Assembly (NCBI GenBank): GCA_009929775.1
Contig: RZZS01000004.1
Coordinates: 1-64,000 of the forward strand
From: Alphaproteobacteria bacterium
Lineage (GTDB): Bacteria > Pseudomonadota > Alphaproteobacteria > Micavibrionales > Micavibrionaceae
Length of the DNA: 64,000 nucleotides
Direction: 5' to 3'
A program made the position numbers and the translations under genes. Of this stretch, positions 8,585 through 16,658 are shown piece after piece (within the stretch, counting starts at the first letter, position 1; every line of letters starts with the position of its first letter). The notes under the pieces are model-generated. The model made no database searches and was not told where the DNA came from. It saw only the letters and a list, made by a program, of their open reading frames with translations.

Positions 8585-10771
8585 CTACTCTTTCCTCACT
8601 TCAATTTTTCCGCTCGCAAGGACCTCTAGCACCTTGTCGCGCGGACCATCGAGGATGACCTTGCCGAGATCGATGAGGATCAACCGATCGACCATTGGCA
8701 GGAGTTGCTGGCGGTGCGTAATCAGGACAAGGGTCATATCCCCGGCCTGTTGCCTTACGTGGGTGCGGAAGGCCTCCTCGGCCTGCATATCCATCGCGTT
8801 CGTCGGCTCATCGCAGACCAGTACCCGCGGTTTTGTCAGCAGGGCGCGGGCCAGCGCGATGGCCTGTCTCTGTCCCCCGCTCAGTCCCTCCCCGCGTTCG
8901 CCGACCGGCGCGTCGTAGCCCATCGGATGGCGCTGGATGAAATCGTGCACGCCCGCGAGCTTTGCAGCCTCGAGAATTTCCTCGTCACTCGATTGCGGGC
9001 GGCTGATCGCGATGTTTTCACGGACCGTGCCGGTGAACAGCACCACGTCCTGCGCGATATAACCGATGTTCCGGCGCAGGTCGGCCGGGTCGATCTGGCG
9101 GTGGTCGGTATCGTCCACCATAATCGTGCCGCCCGCCGGATCGTAAAGGCCGAGCATCAAACGGGCGATTGTGCTCTTCCCCGAACCGATCCGACCGATA
9201 ATGCCGACCTTTTCCCCGGCATCGATCGTGAAGCTCACGCCGTCGAGAATCGTGCGATCCGTGCCCGGATAGGCGAATTCAACCCTGTCGAAAGCGATTT
9301 TTCCCTTGAGATCAGGACGGTGCAGAAACTGCTTGTTCGCCGGGCGCTCGACCGGCTTGGCCATCACGGCGTTCAGGGTCTTCATCGCGCTCGACGCCTG
9401 ATGGTAGCGGGCGGCGAGGTTGGCGATCTGGCCGATCGGCGCAATCGCGCGGCCGCCGAGAATAACACAGGCGATCAGGGCGCCCATCGTGATCATCTGG
9501 TCGCGTACGAGATACATGCCGAGCAAAACCACAAGAACGGTCGCGCTCTGCTGCAACATAGCAGCGACATTGACGCCAAGCGCTGACACGAACCGCGATT
9601 TCTGACTCCAGACGGCATTCTCTCCGACGATCTCACCGTATTTCGCCCGGAGGCGACCGTCCGCTCCGATGGCCTTGACAGTTTCGAGCCCGTGAATGCT
9701 TTCGACGAGAAGCCCGTGCTTAAACTCGGCGGAACGAACCGACTTGCGAACGAGATTGCGCAACGGGATTTGCAACAGGACGCCCGTGACGATCACAACG
9801 CCGATCAGACTGGCCAGAACAAAGGCGATCGGTCCGCCGAGCAGATAAATTACGAACAGAAACAGCAGCGCGAACGGAAGATCGACAAGCGCGGTAATCG
9901 TCGCCGATGTCATAAAATCACGTACCGAATCGAATTCGCGCAACATGTTGGCGAACACACCGCTCGATGGCGGGCGACCGGCGAGCTTCATGTCCATCAC
10001 CTGGTCGAAAATGCGGCGCGCGGCGATAACGTCGACACGGCGACCGGCAAAATCGATGAAATAGCCGCGCAGCGTCCGTACGACGAAGTCGAACAGGAAC
10101 ACCGTCAGAGCGCCGATGGCCAGAACCCAGCCGGTCGCAATAGCGTTGTTTGGAATAACCCGGTCATAGACGGTCATAACGAAAATCGGCGAGGTCAGGG
10201 CGAACAGGTTGATGAGAATGGCCGCAATAAGGACACGGGCGTAAATCCAGCGGCTGTCCAGAAAAGAACCCCAGAACCAGTGCTTCCCCGACTCATCGGC
10301 AGCGGCGGGTTCAGAATCGCACCGCCCCGCGCGAGAATGAACGAAAATCGAATACCCGGAATAGCCCGCCTCCAGAAGCCCTAGCGACGTGCGACGAACA
10401 TCGTTGTCTTCCGGAGTGAATATCCACGCCGCATCGTCTGCCGGATCGAGCCGCATCAGCACCACGGCCTGCCCGCCATCGAGCACGAGAACCGCCGGAA
10501 GAACGGGCGCGGGAATTTTTCTCAAGGAACGCCTTGTAACACGGCTCCTGAGGCCGATCCGGGCCGCCGCGTCGCAAAAGGTTTGGGGCCGCATCCCGCG
10601 CGCGTCATACGACAGTCCCGCCTTGATGGCATCAGCCGACTTCGCCCGACCGAAATGGCGGGTAAGAAAGACAAGGCAGTCGAGAAGAGGATCGCTACCC
10701 TGCGCTTGCACCTGCGGCGGGGGTGGCGGCTTCTTTATCGTTTTCTGTATGGTCATCGGATGCCGGGACAA
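8585..10771 (-). CDS. Type I secretion ABC transporter with N-terminal C39-like domain (LapB/RtxB type)
   Basis: The protein has 728 residues. Residues about 25-150 form a C39-like domain (DPLLDCLVFLTRHFG) that appears to lack the peptidase catalytic arrangement, as in exporters that bind but do not cleave their cargo. Residues about 170-460 form the six-helix ABC transmembrane domain. The nucleotide-binding domain shows Walker A GRIGSGKST, signature LSGGQRQAIALARALL and Walker B VLVCDEPTNAMD. It should export the large FG-GAP protein across the inner membrane. Its start lies inside the 3' end of the tolC-like gene: the overlap is 77 bases from the first ATG, or 62 bases from an ATG five codons later. 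No later start would preserve the C39-like domain. Confidence 0.94.
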   Translation of the reverse strand: MSRHPMTIQKTIKKPPPPPQVQAQGSDPLLDCLVFLTRHFGRAKSADAIKAGLSYDARGMRPQTFCDAAARIGLRSRVTRRSLRKIPAPVLPAVLVLDGGQAVVLMRLDPADDAAWIFTPEDNDVRRTSLGLLEAGYSGYSIFVHSRAGRCDSEPAAADESGKHWFWGSFLDSRWIYARVLIAAILINLFALTSPIFVMTVYDRVIPNNAIATGWVLAIGALTVFLFDFVVRTLRGYFIDFAGRRVDVIAARRIFDQVMDMKLAGRPPSSGVFANMLREFDSVRDFMTSATITALVDLPFALLFLFVIYLLGGPIAFVLASLIGVVIVTGVLLQIPLRNLVRKSVRSAEFKHGLLVESIHGLETVKAIGADGRLRAKYGEIVGENAVWSQKSRFVSALGVNVAAMLQQSATVLVVLLGMYLVRDQMITMGALIACVILGGRAIAPIGQIANLAARYHQASSAMKTLNAVMAKPVERPANKQFLHRPDLKGKIAFDRVEFAYPGTDRTILDGVSFTIDAGEKVGIIGRIGSGKSTIARLMLGLYDPAGGTIMVDDTDHRQIDPADLRRNIGYIAQDVVLFTGTVRENIAISRPQSSDEEILEAAKLAGVHDFIQRHPMGYDAPVGERGEGLSGGQRQAIALARALLTKPRVLVCDEPTNAMDMQAEEAFRTHVRQQAGDMTLVLITHRQQLLPMVDRLILIDLGKVILDGPRDKVLEVLASGKIEVRKE

Positions 10772-12074
10772 TGTTCAGGGAGCTCTGCAGTTTGCCCATA
10801 CCCGCCAGCACGCCGAAATGCGCCGCAAGCAAGCGGTACTTGGCGCCAATCTGGTCAAGTTTTGCGCTGAAAAGCTGGTTTTCCGACTGAAGCAGCTGCA
10901 GCAGGCTGGCCAGCCCGCCCTCGAACTGTGTGCGGTTTGTCTTGGCGAGATTGTTCATGAGAATAACCCGGCGCACGTAGGTCTCGTTCTGGCGCCCCGC
11001 CGTATCAAGCTCGGCAAACGCAGTACGAATTTCCCTTTCGATCTGGCGCCGGGTTTCATTGACGCGCGCCTGCTGGGAGAGGTACTCGTGCCGGCGGCGA
11101 TCAATTTTGTCGAACTGCTCACCGCCCGTCGCAAAGTTCCAACTCATCCGGATCAACCCGCGCGCATCGACGACCTCCCCGCCGATAATGTCGTCGAGAT
11201 CTTTCTTGTAGTAAGACATTTCAGCGTTGAATTCAGGGTAAAGAGCCCCCTTCTCGACCGCGATCTCGTTTTCGGCGGCTTCGGCCCGCCATTTGGATAT
11301 CCCGAGGGCCGGGTGGTTCTCCATCGCGTCGCTGACAGCCACCGCCTCTTCGGGGATCAGGCTTTCGTTAATCGCCGGAAGCGCCAAACCCCCTTGTGGA
11401 TAATTGCCAACGAGTTCCGCATAGCGGACCCCGGCAACCTCAAGACGCCCCTCGCTCTCAAGCCGGATGTTCTCCAGCAGAATGCGCATGTCTTCCGCCT
11501 GATGCAACTCCGCTTCGTTAGCGGCGCCGCCATCCACCATCGTACGAATCCGGTCAATGTAATCGTCGACCTGGGCCGCATAGGCGGAGATGATTTCTTT
11601 TTCCTCATGGGCGCGAAGAACGCTCAGATAGGCGAGCGCCGTCTGGAGAGCGAGCTCTTCCCGGAGATCGACGATCTGCTCGCTCGCGGCCATACGGCGT
11701 GCGGCGGCAGCATCAATGCGATTTCGCACGCGAAAACCGTCGAACAGCACCTGGGTCAGGGTTACCCCACCCTCGTGCATCCATGAGTAACCGGCCCCTC
11801 GGTCGACGGAAAGACCCCGGCTGGTGGCGTTGTCGCCGTAAACCCTGCCGGTTGCGGCATTCACTCTCAGCCGCGGGAAGTAACCGGAAAACTGTTCTTC
11901 CTGCGACTCGATGGCCGCATCGCGGCTGGCGAGCGCGGCCTCGACGCTCGGGTGATTGTTGAGCGCGGCCAGAACTGCTTCCTCCAGTGATTCGGCCCGG
12001 GCGTCGGGAGACAACAGGAAGAGCCCGGCGAGAACACCGGGTAAAGCGCGAATCTTCGAACGGGACGGTTTCAT
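10695..12074 (-). CDS. TolC-family outer membrane channel protein
   Basis: The protein has 459 residues and an N-terminal signal peptide ending near DARA (about residue 27). It then shows the typical pair of outer-membrane-efflux repeats rich in coiled coil (SLEEAVLAALNNHPSVEAA at the start; the internal repeat begins near residue 235). It forms the outer-membrane duct of the type I exporter. It is the first gene of the minus-strand operon TolC-ABC-HlyD-cyclase. The C-terminus ends in an Ala/Glu-rich tail that overlaps the ABC gene in another frame. The 247 bases separating its start from pntAA must hold divergent promoters. Confidence 0.93.
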   Translation of the reverse strand: MKPSRSKIRALPGVLAGLFLLSPDARAESLEEAVLAALNNHPSVEAALASRDAAIESQEEQFSGYFPRLRVNAATGRVYGDNATSRGLSVDRGAGYSWMHEGGVTLTQVLFDGFRVRNRIDAAAARRMAASEQIVDLREELALQTALAYLSVLRAHEEKEIISAYAAQVDDYIDRIRTMVDGGAANEAELHQAEDMRILLENIRLESEGRLEVAGVRYAELVGNYPQGGLALPAINESLIPEEAVAVSDAMENHPALGISKWRAEAAENEIAVEKGALYPEFNAEMSYYKKDLDDIIGGEVVDARGLIRMSWNFATGGEQFDKIDRRRHEYLSQQARVNETRRQIEREIRTAFAELDTAGRQNETYVRRVILMNNLAKTNRTQFEGGLASLLQLLQSENQLFSAKLDQIGAKYRLLAAHFGVLAGMGKLQSSLNIVPASDDHTENDKEAATPAAGASAG

Positions 12075-12321
12075 CGGTCGGAACTCGGAGGTGTAGGCGA
12101 ACGCCTGATAATGACAAATTTAAACAATTGAAGACACTAGCGCAAGGACCTTAACAGAGCATGAAGAGCAACAGACGAAAAAACCGGCCTGCAACCGGAT
12201 AAATGGACTGTTGCATCTTCACAAACGCCGTCCGATGAGGCAAGTTCTTCTCTGTCAACAGACATGCTTTCAGGTTTTTGCCTGTATTCTCTGCCCATTC
12301 ACCAGTGAGGGAGAACCGAAC

Positions 12322-13635
12322 GTGGCGCTTAAAATCGCTGTTCCAAAGGAAAACGCCGACGAAACGCGGGTTGCCGCATCGCCGGATACGGTCAAGAAAT
12401 ATGTCGCACTCGGCTGCGAGGTGACGATCGAGAGCGGCGCGGGCGAGAAATCGTCACTGACGGACGCGATGTTCAAGGACGCGGGCGCGACCGTCGCCAA
12501 AGACCGGGAGGGCACCCTTAAAGGAGCCGATATCGTCCTGACGGTCCGCACAGCCTCGGTCGACTCCGAATTGCTGCCCAAGGGCACGTTGCTCGTCGGG
12601 ATCGCCGATCCGCACGGCAGCGAAGCCGCCATCAAGAAAGCGGCGGAAAAGGGCGTCGAACTGTTCGCCATGGAGCTGATGCCACGAATCACAAGGGCGC
12701 AGTCGATGGATGTGCTGTCTTCGCAATCCAATCTGGCAGGTTACAAGGCCGTCCTGGATGCTGCCGAACACTTTACCCGCGCCTTCCCGATGATGATGAC
12801 GGCGGCGGGAACGATTCCCCCGGCCCGGGTATTCGTGATGGGCGCGGGCGTTGCCGGTTTGCAGGCTATCGCCACGGCAAAACGTCTCGGCGCGCTCGTC
12901 TCGGCCACGGACGTGCGCCCGGCCGCGAAGGAACAGGTGCAATCGCTCGGCGGCACCTTCGTCGCCGTCGAGGACGAGGAATTCAAACAGGCCGAAACCG
13001 CCGGCGGCTATGCAAAGGAAATGTCCGCCGAATACAAGAAGAAACAACAGGAATTGATTGAAGAAACGATCAAAAAGCAGGACATCGTCATCACGACCGC
13101 GCTCATACCGGGTCGCGCCGCGCCGAAACTGATTACCGCCGAAATGGTGAAATCCATGAAACCCGGCTCGGTCATCGTCGATCTCGCCGTCGAAACAGGC
13201 GGGAACTGCGAACTCTCGGAAGCAGGAAAAATCCTCAAAAAGCACGGCGTGACCATCGTCGGCCACCGGAACGTGCCCGGACGCCTCGCGACGGACGCTT
13301 CGCTGTTGTATGCGAAAAACCTTCTCAATCTCCTGACGCTCCTGATCGACAAGGACAAGAAGGAACTGGCCATCGACTGGGAAGACGATATCGTCAAGGG
13401 AATCGCCCTGACCCGGAGCGGAAAGATCGTCCACCCGAATTTCGGTGGAGAGACGCCCGCGCCGAAAAAGGAAGAGAAAACGGACAAGGAAAAAGCCGTG
13501 CCGGAGCCGGTCCCTGCCAAGGGCGGCGAACCGAAAGAAGACACGGACAAGAACGTGCATAAACAGGAACCGGCAAAAAAAAGCGCTGCCAAGAAAACGC
13601 CCGCAAAAAAAGCCGCGCCGAAAAAAGGGAGTTAG
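12322..13635 (+). CDS. pntAA: NAD(P) transhydrogenase subunit alpha part 1
   Basis: This is the soluble NAD(H)-binding domain I of the proton-translocating transhydrogenase, which drives NADP reduction with the proton gradient. The GTG start at 12322 is preferred over the longer frame (from 12211) because a GAGGGAG ribosome-binding site sits just upstream and the conserved start ALKIAVPKEN follows; this gives 437 residues. The dinucleotide-binding motif VFVMGAGVAGLQAI and the SATDVRPAAKEQVQSLGG and DLAVETGGNCE segments are clear. The last 60 or so residues form a low-complexity Lys/Ala/Pro/Glu tail (PAKKSAAKKTPAKKAAPKK) not usual for the family, which normally ends near residue 380. pntAB follows after a palindromic repeat. 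Confidence 0.96.
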   Translation: MALKIAVPKENADETRVAASPDTVKKYVALGCEVTIESGAGEKSSLTDAMFKDAGATVAKDREGTLKGADIVLTVRTASVDSELLPKGTLLVGIADPHGSEAAIKKAAEKGVELFAMELMPRITRAQSMDVLSSQSNLAGYKAVLDAAEHFTRAFPMMMTAAGTIPPARVFVMGAGVAGLQAIATAKRLGALVSATDVRPAAKEQVQSLGGTFVAVEDEEFKQAETAGGYAKEMSAEYKKKQQELIEETIKKQDIVITTALIPGRAAPKLITAEMVKSMKPGSVIVDLAVETGGNCELSEAGKILKKHGVTIVGHRNVPGRLATDASLLYAKNLLNLLTLLIDKDKKELAIDWEDDIVKGIALTRSGKIVHPNFGGETPAPKKEEKTDKEKAVPEPVPAKGGEPKEDTDKNVHKQEPAKKSAAKKTPAKKAAPKKGS

Positions 13636-13648
13636 AAATATATAGATT

Positions 13649-13755
13649 TGTCATCCCGACGCGACCTGTCCGCCGAGGCCCGAGGGGCGAAGGTGGAAGC
13701 GGAGGGATCTTTGCGGACGAAACGTGAAAGATTTCCCGCTTCGCTCGAAATGACA
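13649..13755. repeat. Palindromic dispersed repeat between pntAA and pntAB
   Basis: A 107-base element is bounded by TGTCATCCCGAC at the left and CGCTCGAAATGACA at the right, with internal GGAGGGATC and AGATTTCCC. Its ends are inverted, and it shares the ends and the internal GGAGGGATC with a second copy inside ligA (22972-23065). It fills almost the whole gap between pntAA and pntAB and probably folds into a hairpin in the mRNA. Confidence 0.75.
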
Positions 13756-13783
13756 GAATATCAAGCACAGAAGGAAAAAAGAC

Positions 13784-14245
13784 ATGTCAAATAGCGAATT
13801 GACGAATAAAGCCGACAAGGTTGCCGAACAGCAGGAACTGACGGAAAAAGCCGCCGATCTTGCCAACATGGCCGAGGCTCTGCGGGAAAAGGCCTACCAG
13901 CTCGGTGTGCAGGTAAGCGACGCTGTCACGCAAAGCGCCTCCGGGGGCGAAGCCATGTTCATGACCGGCCTGACCGTGTTCGTGCTGGCCTGTTTCGTCG
14001 GCTATTACGTGGTCTGGCGCGTGACGCCCGCCCTGCACTCGCCGCTGATGGGGATCACGAACGCGATTTCCTCGGTCATCATCGTCGGCGCGGTGATCGC
14101 GCTCGGCGCGGGCGGCGAAGGCCAGAACGTTTCCGGCTTCTCGCAGTTCGTCGCGTTTCTGGCCGTAACGCTCGCCTCCGTGAACATCTTCGGCGGCTTC
14201 ATCATTACCCGCCGCATGCTGCATATGTTCAAAAAGAAGGGGTAG
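13784..14245 (+). CDS. pntAB: NAD(P) transhydrogenase subunit alpha part 2
   Basis: The protein has 153 residues. A charged, helical N-terminal extension of about 55 residues precedes three to four membrane helices (TGLTVFVLACFVGYYVVW, ISSVIIVGAVIALGAG, FVAFLAVTLASVNIFGGF) and ends in MLHMFKKKG. It is the small membrane part of domain II of the transhydrogenase, pairing with PntB to form the proton channel. AAGGAAAA lies upstream of the ATG at good spacing. It follows pntAA across the palindromic repeat and is six bases from phhB. Confidence 0.95.
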   Translation: MSNSELTNKADKVAEQQELTEKAADLANMAEALREKAYQLGVQVSDAVTQSASGGEAMFMTGLTVFVLACFVGYYVVWRVTPALHSPLMGITNAISSVIIVGAVIALGAGGEGQNVSGFSQFVAFLAVTLASVNIFGGFIITRRMLHMFKKKG

Positions 14246-14250
14246 GCGCT

Positions 14251-14562
14251 ATGCAACGCGAACCGGAAGCCTTGGACAGGAAGGAAATCGAACGCCGCCT
14301 TGAGGGCGTGAAAGGCTGGCACGTCAAAGACGACGTCCTGTGCGGCGGTTTCCGGTTTGTAGATTTTTCGCAGGCCTTCGCCTTTCTGACCCGCGTTGCC
14401 TTGGCCGCCGAGCGCGTTCAGCATCACCCGGACATGGAGTTATACGGCTACAGAAAAGTCGCGATCAGGCTGGTCACGCATGACGCCGGAGACGCTATTA
14501 CGCAAAAAGATATCGACCTTGCCCTTGAGATTTCTGAATTCGCAAGTAACGCAGCCTGCTGA
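14251..14562 (+). CDS. phhB: Pterin-4a-carbinolamine dehydratase
   Basis: The protein has 103 residues, the normal length of the family. The signature HHPDMELYGYRKVAIRLVTH with the following DAGDAITQKDIDLA is diagnostic; its His residues form the active site for dehydrating 4a-hydroxytetrahydropterin. The usual role is recycling tetrahydrobiopterin for phenylalanine hydroxylase, but no such hydroxylase is in view. The gene begins five bases after pntAB, in the middle of the transhydrogenase operon. Orphan copies in bacteria may have other roles, including in molybdopterin or folate metabolism. Confidence 0.92.
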   Translation: MQREPEALDRKEIERRLEGVKGWHVKDDVLCGGFRFVDFSQAFAFLTRVALAAERVQHHPDMELYGYRKVAIRLVTHDAGDAITQKDIDLALEISEFASNAAC

Positions 14563-14591
14563 AATCAGTTCTCAGGGCGGAGCCATTTGAG

Positions 14592-15563
14592 ATGAAAATA
14601 TTCAAACGCAAAATGCGACTGCAGACAAAAGACGCCCGGACCCGTCATGCCTGTCGCTGCGGCGAACCCCGAAACCGTATTGTCAAAAGCTCTTGCCCGA
14701 TCCCGGCCTTCGCCGCAGCAATGGCTTTTCTTCTGCTAACCGCCGCCCTGCCAACGCCCGCCTTCGCCGCCGACAAGGAAACCGCATGGGAGCGCGTCAT
14801 GCGCACGGATACGATACGCTGCGCATATGCGCCTTACGATCCTTATTTCACCATCGATCCGGTCAACTCGGTCGTTGGCGGCCCTTTCGCGGAATTCGCG
14901 GAAAAGCTCGCCTCATACCTCAACCTGAAAATCGAGTGGGCCGAAGACGTCAGTTACGCGACCTATGCTGAGGGTTTTGAAACAGGCCGTTACGACATGT
15001 TTTGCGGGATTATTTCCGTATCTCCCGCTCGTGCGCGCGTTTCCGCCTATACGTCTCCGCTTGCCTTCAGCCCGCTTCATGTATATGTGCGGGAAACCGA
15101 CGACCGGTTCGACAAGTACGCTCAATTGAACGATTCTGCCCTCAAAGTCGGCACGATCGACGGCGAAAATTTCCAGCTGATGGCCAGAAAACTTTTTCCG
15201 AAAGCGCAAGACGTCAGCCTGCCGGACATCTCCCCGCCCAATCAACTCATGATGGATCTGGCCTACGGCAAGGTGGATTTCATTCTTCAGGTTCCCCACG
15301 TCATAAAAAAATTCAATGAAAACAATCCGGATTTGACCCTGAAGAAAGTAGCGGAAGAACCTTTCGAAGTCGCAGCTTACGCCTTCGCCCTGCCTCTCGG
15401 AGAGCCCGATTTACTCAATTTGATAAACACGGCCATATTGCAGCTAAACCTTCTGGGCGAGACCGACAGGATATTGAATTCCTACGGAATGGACGAGACC
15501 GTTCTTTTCCGTCCCGCCCATTCCTTTAATGCACCTGAAAGGACCGTAGAGCAAACGCCATGA
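14592..15563 (+). CDS. Periplasmic solute-binding protein, family 3
   Basis: The protein has 323 residues. A long basic N-terminus precedes a signal-peptide core (AMAFLLLTAALPTPAFA, cleavage before ADKE near residue 60). The mature part begins TIRCAYAPYDPYF and shows the two-lobed type II binding-protein pattern (GPFAEFAEKLASYLNLKIEW, YDMFCGIISVSPARA, LKVGTIDGENF). It resembles amino-acid or opine binding proteins of ABC transporters, but no permease or ATPase gene is nearby. The next gene is a paralogue: the two share the ALPTPAFAADKE junction and overall layout. The start at 14592 has a GGCGGAG ribosome-binding site. Confidence 0.85.
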   Translation: MKIFKRKMRLQTKDARTRHACRCGEPRNRIVKSSCPIPAFAAAMAFLLLTAALPTPAFAADKETAWERVMRTDTIRCAYAPYDPYFTIDPVNSVVGGPFAEFAEKLASYLNLKIEWAEDVSYATYAEGFETGRYDMFCGIISVSPARARVSAYTSPLAFSPLHVYVRETDDRFDKYAQLNDSALKVGTIDGENFQLMARKLFPKAQDVSLPDISPPNQLMMDLAYGKVDFILQVPHVIKKFNENNPDLTLKKVAEEPFEVAAYAFALPLGEPDLLNLINTAILQLNLLGETDRILNSYGMDETVLFRPAHSFNAPERTVEQTP

Positions 15564-16534
15564 ACCGTTCCGAATCTCCCCCCACCCGCCTGCGCGCTTT
15601 TTTTTCCTTCCTCTCCGAGAGAGTTAGTGTTCCGTGCCTTCGCGCCTTCGCGGTTTTCATACTTTTAAACATAGCTGCCTTGCCCACGCCCGCCTTCGCC
15701 GCCGACAAGGAAAGCGCCTATGAGCGCGTTGTGTCTACCGGTACAATCCGCTGCGGCTACAATTACTGGGAGCCCGTGGTCATGCGAAATGAGCGCACGG
15801 GCGAACTGCACGGCCTGTTCGTCGAGTATATGCACTCACTGGCCGAAGCGGCAGGGCTGGCAATAGAATGGGCGCAGGAAACGGACTGGGGCGCAATACA
15901 GAGCGATCTTGAAACGGGGAAGATCGATGCGTTCTGCGCCGGCGTCTGGGCCGATGCGCGGCGGAGCGTCCATATCGCTTTCACCAAACCGGCCTTTTAC
16001 GTCGGCATTGAAGCCTATGGACGGGCAGACGACGATCGATTCACGGACGGCGATCTCTCACGCATCAACCACGAAGACGTCACCATCGCCCTGCATGACG
16101 GCGCGACCATGCAGAAAGCCATTGCCGAAATGGATTTTCCGAACGCGCAAACCTTCGTCATGACCCACATGCAGGGCGACGCCGACCTTCTGTTCAACGT
16201 CATGATGGGCAAGGCGGATGTCGCCTTCACCAGCAACGCCCCGGCCGCCGGTTTTATGCGCGCAAATCCCGGTGCGTTAAAACGAATCGCACCCCGGGAA
16301 CCTTTACGCATCAACGGCAGCACGATCGCCATAGACATAGATGATTACAGACTGCGTTCTCTGCTGGACGGCGCAACGGAAGAGTTGATCAATAACGGAA
16401 CGCTCGACAAACTGGTTTCCCGCTATAACGCCAAATACCCGGGAGCGTTTCTGCCTGTCAGCAAGCCATATACGGCGCCAGACAAGAGTGCCGATAGCAC
16501 TGACAAAAATGCGGAAAATAAAGGAACAGAATGA
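15560..16534 (+). CDS. Periplasmic solute-binding protein, family 3 (paralogue of the preceding gene)
   Basis: The protein has 324 residues and overlaps the upstream gene by four bases (ATGA), which suggests translational coupling. A signal peptide ends at ALPTPAFA, near residue 47. The mature region carries family-3 features (TIRCGYNYWEPVVMRNE, GLFVEYMHSLAEAAGLAIEW, GKIDAFCAGVWADARR, VTIALHDGATMQKAIAEMD). The region coding for the signal-peptide n-region looks like a dispersed repeat (see 15579-15668), so the export signal seems to have been partly built from repeat DNA. No transporter partner genes lie nearby. The protein could instead serve as a sensor or chaperone-like binding protein. 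Confidence 0.85.
   Translation: MNRSESPPTRLRAFFSFLSERVSVPCLRAFAVFILLNIAALPTPAFAADKESAYERVVSTGTIRCGYNYWEPVVMRNERTGELHGLFVEYMHSLAEAAGLAIEWAQETDWGAIQSDLETGKIDAFCAGVWADARRSVHIAFTKPAFYVGIEAYGRADDDRFTDGDLSRINHEDVTIALHDGATMQKAIAEMDFPNAQTFVMTHMQGDADLLFNVMMGKADVAFTSNAPAAGFMRANPGALKRIAPREPLRINGSTIAIDIDDYRLRSLLDGATEELINNGTLDKLVSRYNAKYPGAFLPVSKPYTAPDKSADSTDKNAENKGTE
15579..15668. repeat. Dispersed repeat inside the signal-peptide coding region
   Basis: The segment contains CCTTCGCGCCTTCGCGG followed by TTTTCAT, the pattern of the 'cgaaggcgcgaag' class of dispersed repeats. Its reverse complement shares GCGAAGGCGCGAAG with a segment upstream of murC (50303-50335). It is translated as residues about 7-37 of the binding protein. 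The boundaries are approximate. Confidence 0.45.
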
Positions 16535-16658
16535 CCGCCCACTCCGAAATGAAATTCATCCGGCAGCTTTCTAAAACCGCTTCCGGCGTACGACAAGAGC
16601 GATATTGACTTTATCGCTGAATTCGAAAAAATGCCCGTAACGGAAAAGGAACAGAGTA
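16531..16658 (+). pseudogene. Possible frameshifted small gene ahead of pntB
   Basis: An ATG overlapping the previous stop (ATGA) opens a 25-codon frame beginning MTAHSEMKFIRQLSKT and ending at 16608. If one base is skipped near 16579, the frame continues naturally as LPAYDKSDIDFIAEFEKMP and runs into pntB. The join gives a plausible short charged peptide, so this may be the remnant of a small gene; it could equally be chance. No function can be named. Confidence 0.25.

Noticed and set aside
10389-11786. 465-codon plus-strand frame opposite the ABC and tolC-like genes
   Set aside because: It lies antisense to two clearly coding genes and has no recognisable domain.
12211-12321. N-terminal extension of PntAA from the ATG at 12211
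   Set aside because: The extra 37 residues are Cys-rich and unlike the family, and the GTG at 12322 has a strong ribosome-binding site.
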